Source of the DNA: Clostridia bacterium
GTDB taxonomy: Bacteria > Bacillota > Clostridia > Christensenellales > Aristaeellaceae
Direction of reading: 5' to 3'
Length of the DNA stretch: 50,567 nucleotides
NCBI GenBank assembly: GCA_017552615.1
Contig: JAFZPI010000017.1
Span: forward strand, 1 to 50,567
The position numbers and the translations under genes are program-made. The number at the start of each line of letters is the position of its first letter. The first letter of the stretch is position 1. Positions 7,012 through 15,664 of the stretch are shown piece by piece. The notes beneath the pieces were generated by a model that did no database searches, was not told the origin of the DNA, and saw nothing but the letters and a program-made list of their open reading frames with translations.

Positions 7012-9531
7012 TTACTTGACTTGTTTTTCCGCGGCTTTCTCAGCTTGGGTTTCCGTATGCGCGGCCTCCTTATGCTTGCCGAAGCCGAAGCGGGAGAACA
7101 GGCTGATGGACGAGCCGTTCTTGGAGATGATGTCGATGACGACGGCGACCAGGAGGACCAGGCCCAGGACGACCTGCTGGATATCCATGGACATACCGAC
7201 CATCGACATGCCGTTCTTGATCATGGCCATGGTCAGAGCGCCGACGACCGCGCCGCCGACGGTACCGATGCCGCCGTATGCGGAGGCGCCGCCGATGTAG
7301 CAGGCCGCGATAGCGTTCAGCTCTTCACCCTGGCCGGCCATCGGGAAGGCGGAGTTGGCGCGGACCGCGTAGGTCAGGCCGGCGAGGGATGCCAGGAAGC
7401 CCATGTTAACGTAGGTCAGGAAGAGCATGCGCTGGGTCTTGACACCCGAGAGCCGGGCCGCGTTCACGTTGCCGCCCATGGCGTACAGGTGACGGCCGGG
7501 AACCGTTTTCTGGGTCAGGAAAGTGTACGCGATCAGGACCAGGGAGACCGTGATCAGCACCATCGGCATGCCTCTGTCCTGAGACAGGGAGTAGAACACC
7601 CAAATCAGAACCGCAGAGATGAGGCCGGTTTTGAGCAGCATCTTTCCGAGCGGCTCAACGGCATTGCCCTTCCGGGCCTGCTTGATCCGGCCGTAGAATT
7701 TGAGGCCCACAAAGGCGGCCACCACGATCAGGCCGATCCACAGGGCGAGGCTCTTGTCACCGCCGAGCGAGCCGCCGAAGATGTTCCGGAAGCCTTCCGG
7801 GAACGGCGCGCGGGTCTCACCCTTCAGGAGCACCATGGTCAGGCCGTAGAAGGTCAGCTGGCCGGCCAGGGTCACGACGAATGCGGGGATCTTCATGTAA
7901 GCGATCCAGAAGCCCTGCCAGGCGCCAATGGCAATGCCGATCAGCAGGCACAGCGGCAGGACGACAGCGACCGGCAGTTTGACGTCTTCCACCAGAATGG
8001 CGGCGCACGCTGCGATGAAGCCCATCACGCGGCCGACAGACAGGTCGATGTTGGCGCTGGAGATAATGCACAGCAGCATACCGGTCGCCAGGATGACGAT
8101 GTAACCGGCCTGGTTGATGACGTTCGTGATGTTCTGGGGACTCAGGTTGGCGTAGTGGGTCATGATGAAGAAGAACAGCGTGATGACCACCAGCGCCACC
8201 AGCATCATGTTCTTGTTGGCGGCGGCGCCGATCTTCTTCAGCAGGTCCGGCTTCAGCCAGCCGATCAGGCACAGGACACCGATGACCAGCAGCAGCCCGG
8301 CGCCCCAGAAGAAGTAATCCCAGTTGTCCTTCAGGGTGCCGTTTGTACCGGTCTCAAGTTCCTTGATCTGGGCTTTGCGTTCTGCGATCCGCTGGGCAGC
8401 CTCGTCCTTCTCTTCCGAGGATTTGGCGTTCTCGGCCTTGGCCTGTTCCTCAAACTGCTGGATCTGCTGGACAAAGAGATCGACGGAGGAGGTTTCGGGC
8501 TCATAGGGTGTCAGCTCGATCTCAAGACCGTTTTCCTCGGCGACCTTTTTGACCTGTTCGACAGCCTTTTCATACTGTTTGCGGGTCGTGGCTTCGGAGG
8601 TCTTGGGATGCTGGCCGTCGTAGTTGATGATCTTCTTCAGATAAGTGTTGGCCAGGTTGAATTGTTTGAAGAGGTCGCTGTTGGCCTGCTTCACGGCTTC
8701 TGCATCCTCGGGATTCAATCCGGCGAACGCGTTGACCTGCTCGAGACGGTAGAGGATGTTTTTGCCCTCGTTTGTCTCGAGATAGCCGACGGCTTCCTCG
8801 CGGGCTTTCTCAGCTGCTTCGATGCAGGCGTCGATGTCCTTGAACAGGGGATCGACTTCCGGTGCAACCGGCTGTTCCGCCTTGCGCAGCGCATCGTTGA
8901 CCGCTGTCATGATGAAGCCTTCGAGCTTGTCGACTTCTTCCGGGTTGACGACTTTTTCCGCGAGGGTGATGTCCGTCATCTCGGGGCGGTCGGTAAAGAC
9001 GACCTTGACGTCGCCGCCGCCGCTGGCCGCTTCGACCGTGCGGAGGCCGTCCTCCGCCTCGGCGGCCGTCTCTTCCGCGAGGGCTTCGCCTTCTGTCGGT
9101 GCAGTTGCATCGGCAACAACAGTCTCGGTGGCTGCCTCGGGGTTCTCGGCCGTTTCAACCGGCGTCTCGACAGCCGTTGTGGTCTCCTCGGTCACCGCGC
9201 CTGCTTCTTCCGCCGGGACGGTTTCGGAAGTCTCCTCTGTTTCGGGAGTCTCTTCTTCATCCGTCGGATAGAGGAGCTTGTTCAGCGCGGCTCGATCCGC
9301 TTTCATCTGGGCAATATAGCCGTCGATGTTCGCGATAGCCACCTCGGCGATCGATTTGCAGTTCTCTGTCTTGGCGACGTATTGCTGGATGTTCGCCTGG
9401 TATTCTTCGTAGTCGTTGTCTTTCAGTGTCTGCCATTCGTTTTTGATCTGCAGACCCTTGAAGCCGACAACGGACAGGCCGATCGCAAGCACCAGCAGAA
9501 CGACGGTTGCAATCTTGATCCCGTGTTTCAT
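7012..9531 (-). CDS. mmsB: Multiple-sugar ABC transporter permease with large N-terminal extracytoplasmic domain
   Basis: An 839-residue protein about twice the usual size of this permease family. Residues ~440-820 are a standard branched-chain-amino-acid/ribose-type permease (SSANIDLSVGRVMGF, AFVVTLAGQLTFYGL, YAMGGNVNAARLSGV, GEELNAIAACYIGGAS). The N-terminus adds one membrane segment (7-25), then about 380 extracytoplasmic residues: an acidic Glu/Thr/Ala/Pro-rich stretch (~92-165), helical charged segments (~195-395) and a second membrane segment (~405-425). The frame is open without a break and the only good ribosome binding site (GAAGGAAGGG) is at 9531, so the extension appears genuine. 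It follows the ATPase gene by 45 bp. Together with the ChvE-like protein and ATPase it should import monosaccharides. Confidence 0.88.
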   Translation of the reverse strand: MKHGIKIATVVLLVLAIGLSVVGFKGLQIKNEWQTLKDNDYEEYQANIQQYVAKTENCKSIAEVAIANIDGYIAQMKADRAALNKLLYPTDEEETPETEETSETVPAEEAGAVTEETTTAVETPVETAENPEAATETVVADATAPTEGEALAEETAAEAEDGLRTVEAASGGGDVKVVFTDRPEMTDITLAEKVVNPEEVDKLEGFIMTAVNDALRKAEQPVAPEVDPLFKDIDACIEAAEKAREEAVGYLETNEGKNILYRLEQVNAFAGLNPEDAEAVKQANSDLFKQFNLANTYLKKIINYDGQHPKTSEATTRKQYEKAVEQVKKVAEENGLEIELTPYEPETSSVDLFVQQIQQFEEQAKAENAKSSEEKDEAAQRIAERKAQIKELETGTNGTLKDNWDYFFWGAGLLLVIGVLCLIGWLKPDLLKKIGAAANKNMMLVALVVITLFFFIMTHYANLSPQNITNVINQAGYIVILATGMLLCIISSANIDLSVGRVMGFIAACAAILVEDVKLPVAVVLPLCLLIGIAIGAWQGFWIAYMKIPAFVVTLAGQLTFYGLTMVLLKGETRAPFPEGFRNIFGGSLGGDKSLALWIGLIVVAAFVGLKFYGRIKQARKGNAVEPLGKMLLKTGLISAVLIWVFYSLSQDRGMPMVLITVSLVLIAYTFLTQKTVPGRHLYAMGGNVNAARLSGVKTQRMLFLTYVNMGFLASLAGLTYAVRANSAFPMAGQGEELNAIAACYIGGASAYGGIGTVGGAVVGALTMAMIKNGMSMVGMSMDIQQVVLGLVLLVAVVIDIISKNGSSISLFSRFGFGKHKEAAHTETQAEKAAEKQVK

Positions 9532-9576
9532 GGTCGAACCCTTCCTTCACGATGTGATATGAGTCCGGCGGTCGTC

Positions 9577-11133
9577 TTATTCCGCCTGTGTGCCTATGCC
9601 CGTCTTGCTGGCCTCCATGATCATCTGCATGATGATCTCCTGGTTGGCCGCGGCGGCGGGAAGTTCGCCGATCAGCTTTCCTTCGCACATGACATAGATG
9701 CGGTCGCACATGCCGAGGAGTTCGGGCAGTTCGGAGGAGACCATCAGGATCGACTTCCCCTCCGCTGCCATGTCGTTGATGATGCAGTAGATCTCGTACT
9801 TGGCGCCGACGTCGATACCGCGGGTCGGCTCGTCGAGCATCATGATTTCAGGCTTGGCGTACATCCATTTCGCGACCAGCACTTTCTGCTGGTTGCCGCC
9901 GGAGAGGTTGTTGACATACTGCTCGACGGAAGGCGTTTTGATGTTGAGCAGCTGCCTGTATTCCTCTGCCGAGGACAGCTCTTTATCTGCGTCCAGAACA
10001 CCGTGGGATGAGACGAAGCCGAGGCGCGAGAGCGTGATGTTGTGCTTGATCGAATTGCTCAGCACCAGGCCGTCGCCCTTGCGGTCCTCCGTCACATAGG
10101 CCAGGCCGGCTTGAACGGCCTGCGAGACGGTGTTCAGGTGAATTTCTTTTCCATCTTTGTACAGGTGTCCGCTGATCTGGGTGCCGTAGGCTTTGCCGAA
10201 AACGCTCTGGCAGAGCTCCGTCCGCCCGGCGCCGATCAGGCCGGCGATGCCGACGACCTCGCCCTTGCGCAGGTAGATCGAGACATCGTCCACGACCTTG
10301 CGCTCCGGATACAGCGGGTGATGTACGGTCCAGTTGCGGATCTCCAGCGACTTTTCTCCGATCTGTACGCCGTGGCGCTTCGGGAAACGGTCGGTAATCT
10401 CACGGCCGACCATGCCCTTGATGATGCGGGCTTCGGTGAAGTCGTCGTGGTTTTTGTCGAGGGTTTCGATGGTCTTGCCATCGCGGATCACGGTGATATG
10501 ATCGGAGACGTAGGCCACTTCGTTCAGCTTGTGGGAGATGATGATGGACGTGATGCCGCGGGTCTGCTTGAACTCGAGCAGCAGGTCCAGGAGCTTCTTG
10601 GAGTCGGACTCGGTCAGGGAGGAGGTGGGCTCGTCGAGGATCAGCAGGCGGACGTTTTTGGCCAGCGCCTTGGCGATCTCGACCAGCTGCTGCTTGCCGG
10701 TGCCGATGTTCTTGATCAGCTCGCGGGGGGAGTCCTCCAGGCCGACAATGCGCATGTATTTTTCCGCATTGGCATACGTGGCATCCCAGTCGATGATGCC
10801 CTTCATTTTGCGCTGTTCGTTGCCCAGGAACATGTTCTCGGCGATGGTCAGGTAGGGGACCAGCGCCAGTTCCTGGTGGATGATGACGATGCCGAGACGC
10901 TCGGAGTCGCGGATCGTCTGGAAACGGCACTCATTGCCGTCAAAAAGGATATCGCCCTCATAGGTTCCATAGGGATGGATACCGCTGAGGACTTTCATCA
11001 GCGTTGATTTGCCCGCGCCGTTCTCGCCGACCAGCGCGTGGATCTCTCCCTCCTCGACGCGGAGATTGACGTTATCCAGCGCGCGGACGCCCGGAAAGGT
11101 TTTGGTGATGGCGCGCATCTCCAGCAGGGCCAT
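9577..11133 (-). CDS. mmsA: Sugar ABC transporter ATPase with two ABC domains
   Basis: A 518-residue MglA/XylG-type ATPase with tandem nucleotide-binding domains. Domain 1 has Walker [10 protein letters not shown] (36-44), a [14 protein letters not shown] signature and Walker [12 protein letters not shown]. Domain 2 has a degenerate P-loop ([11 protein letters not shown]) but an intact [14 protein letters not shown] signature and [16 protein letters not shown], as is usual for the family, in which the second site is regulatory. The cytoplasmic subunit powers the adjacent permease. The gene lies 144 bp downstream of the binding-protein gene, and the gap contains two strong hairpins. Confidence 0.93.
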   Translation of the reverse strand: MALLEMRAITKTFPGVRALDNVNLRVEEGEIHALVGENGAGKSTLMKVLSGIHPYGTYEGDILFDGNECRFQTIRDSERLGIVIIHQELALVPYLTIAENMFLGNEQRKMKGIIDWDATYANAEKYMRIVGLEDSPRELIKNIGTGKQQLVEIAKALAKNVRLLILDEPTSSLTESDSKKLLDLLLEFKQTRGITSIIISHKLNEVAYVSDHITVIRDGKTIETLDKNHDDFTEARIIKGMVGREITDRFPKRHGVQIGEKSLEIRNWTVHHPLYPERKVVDDVSIYLRKGEVVGIAGLIGAGRTELCQSVFGKAYGTQISGHLYKDGKEIHLNTVSQAVQAGLAYVTEDRKGDGLVLSNSIKHNITLSRLGFVSSHGVLDADKELSSAEEYRQLLNIKTPSVEQYVNNLSGGNQQKVLVAKWMYAKPEIMMLDEPTRGIDVGAKYEIYCIINDMAAEGKSILMVSSELPELLGMCDRIYVMCEGKLIGELPAAAANQEIIMQMIMEASKTGIGTQAE

Positions 11134-11163
11134 GCGATCAGTCCCTTCTCGATGGTATCATGG

Positions 11164-11198
11164 AAAAAGCGAAAGGACGGTGAAGACCGTCCTTTCGC
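11164..11198 (-). terminator. Intra-operon terminator/attenuator between chvE and mmsA
   Basis: A perfect 13 bp stem (GCGAAAGGACGGT / ACCGTCCTTTCGC) with a GAAG-type 4 nt loop, followed on the minus strand by TTTTT. It is a good intrinsic terminator placed inside the operon, so it probably lets only part of the transcripts continue into the ATPase and permease genes, leaving binding protein in excess. Confidence 0.85.
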
Positions 11199-11231
11199 CG
11201 TCGCGGAGGGCAAGCCTTCGCCTCGGAAAGG

Positions 11232-11260
11232 GGAGGCTGACTGCCAACCAGTCAGCCTCC
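11232..11260 (-). promoter_or_regulatory. Second hairpin after chvE
   Basis: An 11 bp perfect inverted repeat GGAGGCTGACT / AGTCAGCCTCC with a 7 nt loop directly after the chvE stop. It has no following T-run, so it is more likely an mRNA 3' stabiliser, blocking exonucleases for the upstream chvE message, than a terminator. Role is inference. Confidence 0.6.
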
Positions 11261-11277
11261 GCCAAGAGGTTTACGGA

Positions 11278-12324
11278 TTACTGAAGATCTTCGGGGGTGT
11301 AGTAGCCGGACTCGATCAGCAGCTCTTCGTAGTTGTTGATGTCAGCGAAGACAGGATCGCACAGGAAGGAGGGAACGTCCTTCACGTTGTTGTTGTAGGT
11401 GGAGGTGTCGTTCACGGTGACTTCCTCGCCCAGCAGGTACTCGTTAACCATCTCGACGACCTGCGCAGCCAGGGTACGGGTGTCCTTGAACACGGACATG
11501 GACTGCTTGCCGGCAAGGATGTTCTTCATGTTGGCCTTGTCGCAGTCCTGGCCGGTGATGACCGGGAAGCTCTCCAGCGGGCAGCCGGCAGCCTCAACGG
11601 CGTTGGCGATACCCATGGCCAGGGAGTCGTTCGGGCTCAGAACCAGATCCGGGAAGGAGCCGTCAGAATAGAAGGCGGTCAGCAGGTTGTCCATACGGGT
11701 CTGGGCGTCGGGGGTGCCCCAGCCCAGGATGGCGCAGGTCTCGAAGTCGGTCTGGCCGGAAGGCACAACCAGCTTGCCCTCGTCGATGTACTTCTGCAGG
11801 ATGTCCATCGCACCGGCATAGAAGAAGCGGGCGTTGTTGTCGTCGGGAGAGCCGGCGAACACTTCCATGCGGAAGGTCTTGTCGGTGTTCTCAAGATCGA
11901 ACTTCTCGACGATGTAGGAGGCCTGGATGACGCCAACCTTGTAGTTATCGAAGGTGGCATAGAAGTCCACGTCGGGGGTGTCCATCAGCAGACGGTCATA
12001 GGCGACGACCATGATGTTGTTTTCCTTGGCCTTCGCGAGGACTTCGCCGAGGGAGGAGCCGTCGATGGAGGCGATGACGAGCACGTCACAGCCGTTGGTG
12101 ATCATGTTCTCAAGGTCGGCGATCTGCTGAGCCACGTTGTTGGCGGCATAGGTCAGGATGACTTCATAGCCGTTCTCTTCGAGCTCTTTCTGCATATTCT
12201 CGCCGTCCTGCACCCAGCGCTGCAGGTCCTGCGTGGGCATGGACACGCCGACCTTCTCGGCCAGAGCGCTTGCACAGGCCATCATCATGACCAGAGCGAT
12301 GAGCAGAGCAACAAACTTTTTCAT
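11278..12324 (-). CDS. chvE: ChvE-like periplasmic/extracellular sugar-binding protein
   Basis: A 348-residue solute-binding protein of the ribose/galactose (type I periplasmic-binding-protein) fold. It has a signal peptide of about 22 residues ending in ASALA, then KVGVSMPTQDLQRWVQDGENM, IASIDGSSLGEVLAKAKENN, YDRLLMDTPDVDFYATFDN and a C-terminal VITGQDCDKANMKNILAG, all characteristic of ChvE/xylose-type multiple-sugar binders. AAAGGAGAG precedes the ATG. It is the first gene of the importer operon and is followed by hairpins and then the ATPase and permease genes. Which sugar it binds cannot be read from the sequence. Confidence 0.92.
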   Translation of the reverse strand: MKKFVALLIALVMMMACASALAEKVGVSMPTQDLQRWVQDGENMQKELEENGYEVILTYAANNVAQQIADLENMITNGCDVLVIASIDGSSLGEVLAKAKENNIMVVAYDRLLMDTPDVDFYATFDNYKVGVIQASYIVEKFDLENTDKTFRMEVFAGSPDDNNARFFYAGAMDILQKYIDEGKLVVPSGQTDFETCAILGWGTPDAQTRMDNLLTAFYSDGSFPDLVLSPNDSLAMGIANAVEAAGCPLESFPVITGQDCDKANMKNILAGKQSMSVFKDTRTLAAQVVEMVNEYLLGEEVTVNDTSTYNNNVKDVPSFLCDPVFADINNYEELLIESGYYTPEDLQ

Positions 12325-12427
12325 GGGGCATCTCTCCTTTTTTTATTTTCATGGCACCTGCCATGGAGAACGAATCCATCCGCGTGCCCAAATGGCAAAC
12401 ACGTCGGCACTTCCGGCCGGGATATCA

Positions 12428-12462
12428 ATACTGTGGATCGCACGCGAAATCGTGCACAGTAT
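12428..12462 (-). promoter_or_regulatory. Candidate operator at the chvE promoter
   Basis: Inverted repeat ATACTGTG (12428-12435) / CACAGTAT (12455-12462) with a 19 bp spacer that itself holds GCACG/CGTGC. The right arm overlaps the -10 element, so a bound regulator would block initiation. The regulator is not in the window. Confidence 0.55.
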
Positions 12463-12486
12463 ACACGACTTTCATGCCGCTGTCAA
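12458..12486 (-). promoter_or_regulatory. sigma-A promoter of the chvE operon
   Basis: Minus strand TTGACA (12481-12486), 17 bp spacer, TATACT (12458-12463). It leaves a leader of about 130 nt before the chvE start and sits just beyond the end of the next operon. Confidence 0.87.
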
Positions 12487-12562
12487 GACAGCAGCGACGG
12501 GTTTGCGAGACAGTGCAACAGAAGTGCAAGATCTGTTCCGGTTTGCGCAATATCCGCGGGAT

Positions 12563-14476
12563 TCAGGCAAGTTTCTTGGCCTGCTCTTCCTTCCCGGCGC
12601 GCCCGGTGATGCGGGCGAAGAAGCGACGCCGCTTCTCCCGGCGTTTGAGGCGCTCCGCGAGGTCACGCGCGCCGACACCATAAACAAGGTAGAGGATGAT
12701 CCCCGAAACAACCATGATCAGCACAGTCGCAGCGCACCGGAGGCCGGCCTGGTTGAACTGGCTGCTGTTGTTGCCTGTCTCCGTCAGGCCTTTGACCACC
12801 ATGGCCAGCGTCTGCGTGTTGGTATTGGCGAAGGTCGCGCTCATGTCATACTCTGAGAACAGGGCGTTAAAGTTGAGTGCGAACACCGCCAGGACACTGG
12901 GCAAGACGATGGGCAGTTTGATCCGCAAGAACGATCGGACCGGACCGGAGCCGAGATTTCGCGCTGCTTCCTCAAGTTCGTCATCGATCGAGTAGAACGA
13001 GGCTTTGATCATGCGCAGGGTAAACGGAAGCTTGACCACGACATAGGCGGCGATCAGCAGGATCCGCATCCGCTCCGGCGAACTCAGCGATTCACCGAAG
13101 ACATACCACAGGTTCTGCTTGAAATAGATGCGGTAGGAATAGCAGATCAGGATCGTCGGCAGGAGCCAGGGGAAGAGCATGCCGGCCTCGACGAACTTGG
13201 ATGACTTGGCCTTCTTGTGCTTGAAGATGTAGTTGACCGCCAGGACCACGATCACGCAGACCAGGGCTGCGGCGATGGCCGAGAGGATAAAGCTCAGGAT
13301 GATGCTGTCCTTGGTCTTGTCAAAGGAGAACAGGCCGATGATCGCGTTCTTCACGGTCCGGAATTTGCCGGCGTTCCGCGCGCCGCTCTTTGGGATGAGT
13401 GCGTCCTCGACACCGACATAGTTGGAGAACGTCATCTGGCTGAAATCCAGGATCTTGCCGTCCACATTCTTCCAGTTCTGGAAAGAGAAGAGGATGATCA
13501 TGACCACCGGCGTCATATAGATCAGGAACAGAACATATGCGTAGATATGGGCCAGGACATTCGCAACCGGATTCTGGATCTTCTGCTTGACAAGCTTGGC
13601 CTTGGTCTTGCTGACGGAAAGGTAGTGGCCCTTTTTCTCATAATGGTTCAGGATCAGGAGCAGTGCCACGGTAAACATGGCCAGAATAATGGACAGCAGG
13701 GCGGCCCGACCCTCCGGGGAGAAGTCATCTCCCGCGCCTACCGCGCCTGCCAGGCGGACGATTTCCGGGTTGATTGAGTCATAGTGCAGGAGTGTCGGAG
13801 CGGACATGGCGCACAAACCGGTGATGAAGGTCATGACCGTCAGCGAGAAGATCGTCGGCAGAAGGGTGGGCATGACGACCTTGAACAGGACGCCGAATGG
13901 GTTGGACCCCAGATTCCGCGCAGCTTCGACGGTATTGTAATCGATGCCGCGGATCGCGTTGCGCAGAAACAGCGCGTGGTTTGACGTACAGGCAAAGGTC
14001 ATTGTGAACACAACGGCACCGAATCCGGAAAACCATTGTTTATCCATCTCCGGGAAATATTCGCGCAGCATCTTGGTCACAAAACCGTCCTGATCATAGA
14101 GGAACATATAGCCTGTGACCAGGGCGACGCCGGAGTAGATCAGCGTGGTCATGTAGCCCAGACGGAGGAACTTTGCGCCTTTGATGTCAAAGTACTCTGT
14201 CAGCAGCACGATGGAGATGCCGACCACGTTGACCGTGACGACAAGAACGATGGCCAGCTTCACGGAATTCCAGATGAACGAAGGCATGTTTCCGGCGAAG
14301 AAGAACCGGATGACCGCAAAGGGATCGCCCTCCACCGCCGTAAAGATGGATTTCAGCGTATCCCAGCACGGGAAGATCATAAAGCCGAGGAACAGGTAGA
14401 GGAAGAGGACGCCCCCAAAGACAGCCCAAAGTTTGCCAAAACCGTATTTTTGCTTGCGTGGCATCGCTGCCTGCAT
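12563..14476 (-). CDS. Fe(III)-type ABC transporter permease, two fused domains
   Basis: A 637-residue permease with about twelve membrane segments and two binding-protein-dependent transport domains in one chain, as in FbpB/SfuB. Each half carries the EAA loop that docks the ATPase: VEAARNLGSNPFGVLFKVV in the first half and EEAARNLGSGPVRSFLRIK in the second. GAGGTGA lies 7 bp before the ATG and the gap to the upstream ATPase gene is 16 bp. The architecture is shared by iron(III), thiamine and 2-aminoethylphosphonate importers, so the substrate is open. No terminator is evident after the gene; the promoter of the next operon begins ~75 bp downstream. Confidence 0.88.
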   Translation of the reverse strand: MQAAMPRKQKYGFGKLWAVFGGVLFLYLFLGFMIFPCWDTLKSIFTAVEGDPFAVIRFFFAGNMPSFIWNSVKLAIVLVVTVNVVGISIVLLTEYFDIKGAKFLRLGYMTTLIYSGVALVTGYMFLYDQDGFVTKMLREYFPEMDKQWFSGFGAVVFTMTFACTSNHALFLRNAIRGIDYNTVEAARNLGSNPFGVLFKVVMPTLLPTIFSLTVMTFITGLCAMSAPTLLHYDSINPEIVRLAGAVGAGDDFSPEGRAALLSIILAMFTVALLLILNHYEKKGHYLSVSKTKAKLVKQKIQNPVANVLAHIYAYVLFLIYMTPVVMIILFSFQNWKNVDGKILDFSQMTFSNYVGVEDALIPKSGARNAGKFRTVKNAIIGLFSFDKTKDSIILSFILSAIAAALVCVIVVLAVNYIFKHKKAKSSKFVEAGMLFPWLLPTILICYSYRIYFKQNLWYVFGESLSSPERMRILLIAAYVVVKLPFTLRMIKASFYSIDDELEEAARNLGSGPVRSFLRIKLPIVLPSVLAVFALNFNALFSEYDMSATFANTNTQTLAMVVKGLTETGNNSSQFNQAGLRCAATVLIMVVSGIILYLVYGVGARDLAERLKRREKRRRFFARITGRAGKEEQAKKLA

Positions 14477-14492
14477 TTCAATTCACCTCGCT

Positions 14493-15548
14493 TCAGTAGC
14501 TCATGACATCTTCCGGATCAATCCGGAGGATGACATGTTCACCGGGTTGGTGAATGTTGATGCCGTCGTTCTTTTCAACGACTTTCAGCGTCTGGCCGGC
14601 GGCCTGGATCGAATATTTCACGGACAGGCCGTAGTACTCCTGCGACTCAATAATGCCGTGCAGCTTGAGGGCCTTGCCGGGTTTGGCCTTCTTGTCCTTT
14701 TTCTCGCCCTTGTCTTTCTTGTCCTTTTTGTCTTCCTTTCCCTCGTCGTCCTTCTTGACGCCGATGCGCTCCAGACGGATATAATGTTTCTTGCCGGGAG
14801 AGAGCTGCATTCGGTTGACAATCTCTTCGTCCAGACGGTTGATATCCCCGATGAAGTTCGCGACGAAGTCGGTTGCGGAATGGTTGTAAACATCGTTGGG
14901 TGTGCCAATCTGCTCAATATAGCCGTTGTTGAAGACGGCGATCCGGTCGGAGAGGGTCAGCGCCTCCTCCTGATCGTGGGTGACATAGATCGTCGTGATA
15001 CCGAACTCCCGCTGCATCCGCTTCAGCTCGTTGCGCAGGTTGACGCGCAGCTTGGCGTCCAGGTTTGAGAGGGGTTCGTCCATGCAGATGATGGTTGGGT
15101 TGGTGACCAGGGCACGGGCGATGGCGACACGCTGCTGCTGGCCGCCGGAGAGCTGGGAGACCGCTTTGTCAAGCTGGTCGTCCGTGAGATTGACCCGCTC
15201 CGCGATCTGCTGCACCCGCTGCTTGATCTCATCCCGCTTCACGTGCTTGACTGTGAGACCGTAGGCAATGTTTTTCCGTACCGTCATGGTGGGGAACAGC
15301 GCATAGGACTGGAAGACGATGCCGATGTTCCGCTTTTCGATCGGGACATTGGTGATGTCACGACCCTGCATCCAGACCTTGCCTTCCGCCGGCTGGATAA
15401 AACCGGTAATCGTGCGCAGCGTTGTGGTTTTTCCGCAGCCGGAGGGGCCGAGGAACGTGAAAAACTCGCCCTCTTTGACGTGGACGTTGATCTTGTGCAG
15501 CGCTTCGAACTTGTCAAAACGCACGACGATATCTTCAAGGCGGATCAT
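14493..15548 (-). CDS. Fe(III)/polyamine-type ABC transporter ATPase with TOBE domain
   Basis: A 351-residue ATPase of the FbpC/PotA class: Walker A GPSGCGKTT (34-42), signature LSGGQQQRVAIARAL, Walker B IICMDEPLSNLD and switch His in YVTHDQEEA. The C-terminal TOBE region is interrupted at about residues 264-292 by a low-complexity Lys/Asp/Glu stretch of repeated KKDK-type units, unusual for the family and probably a flexible loop. It energises the two-domain permease encoded next. GAAAGGA precedes the ATG. A strong hairpin separates it from the binding-protein gene. Confidence 0.92.
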   Translation of the reverse strand: MIRLEDIVVRFDKFEALHKINVHVKEGEFFTFLGPSGCGKTTTLRTITGFIQPAEGKVWMQGRDITNVPIEKRNIGIVFQSYALFPTMTVRKNIAYGLTVKHVKRDEIKQRVQQIAERVNLTDDQLDKAVSQLSGGQQQRVAIARALVTNPTIICMDEPLSNLDAKLRVNLRNELKRMQREFGITTIYVTHDQEEALTLSDRIAVFNNGYIEQIGTPNDVYNHSATDFVANFIGDINRLDEEIVNRMQLSPGKKHYIRLERIGVKKDDEGKEDKKDKKDKGEKKDKKAKPGKALKLHGIIESQEYYGLSVKYSIQAAGQTLKVVEKNDGINIHQPGEHVILRIDPEDVMSY

Positions 15549-15621
15549 CAGGCATCGGTCCTTTCTTTACCCAGTCAGGTTTTGAGACAGGCTTGTCTCC
15601 TCGTGCGGGGACGCGCCTGAG

Positions 15622-15651
15622 AAAAGGACGAACCCAAGAGGGTTCGTCCTT
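15622..15651 (-). terminator. Intra-operon terminator/attenuator after the binding-protein gene
   Basis: A perfect 12 bp stem AAGGACGAACCC / GGGTTCGTCCTT with a 4 nt loop, followed on the minus strand by TTCTC (TTTT including the stem end). It sits 14 bp after the binding-protein stop, in the same position as the hairpin in the chvE operon. Confidence 0.8.
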
Positions 15652-15664
15652 GGGTCGGCAGAGA

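Noticed and set aside
6721-10011. A 1096-residue plus-strand open frame
   Set aside because: It is the complement of the ABC permease and ATPase genes. High GC in those genes leaves the opposite frame open; composition is non-protein-like and the minus-strand genes have clear motifs and starts.
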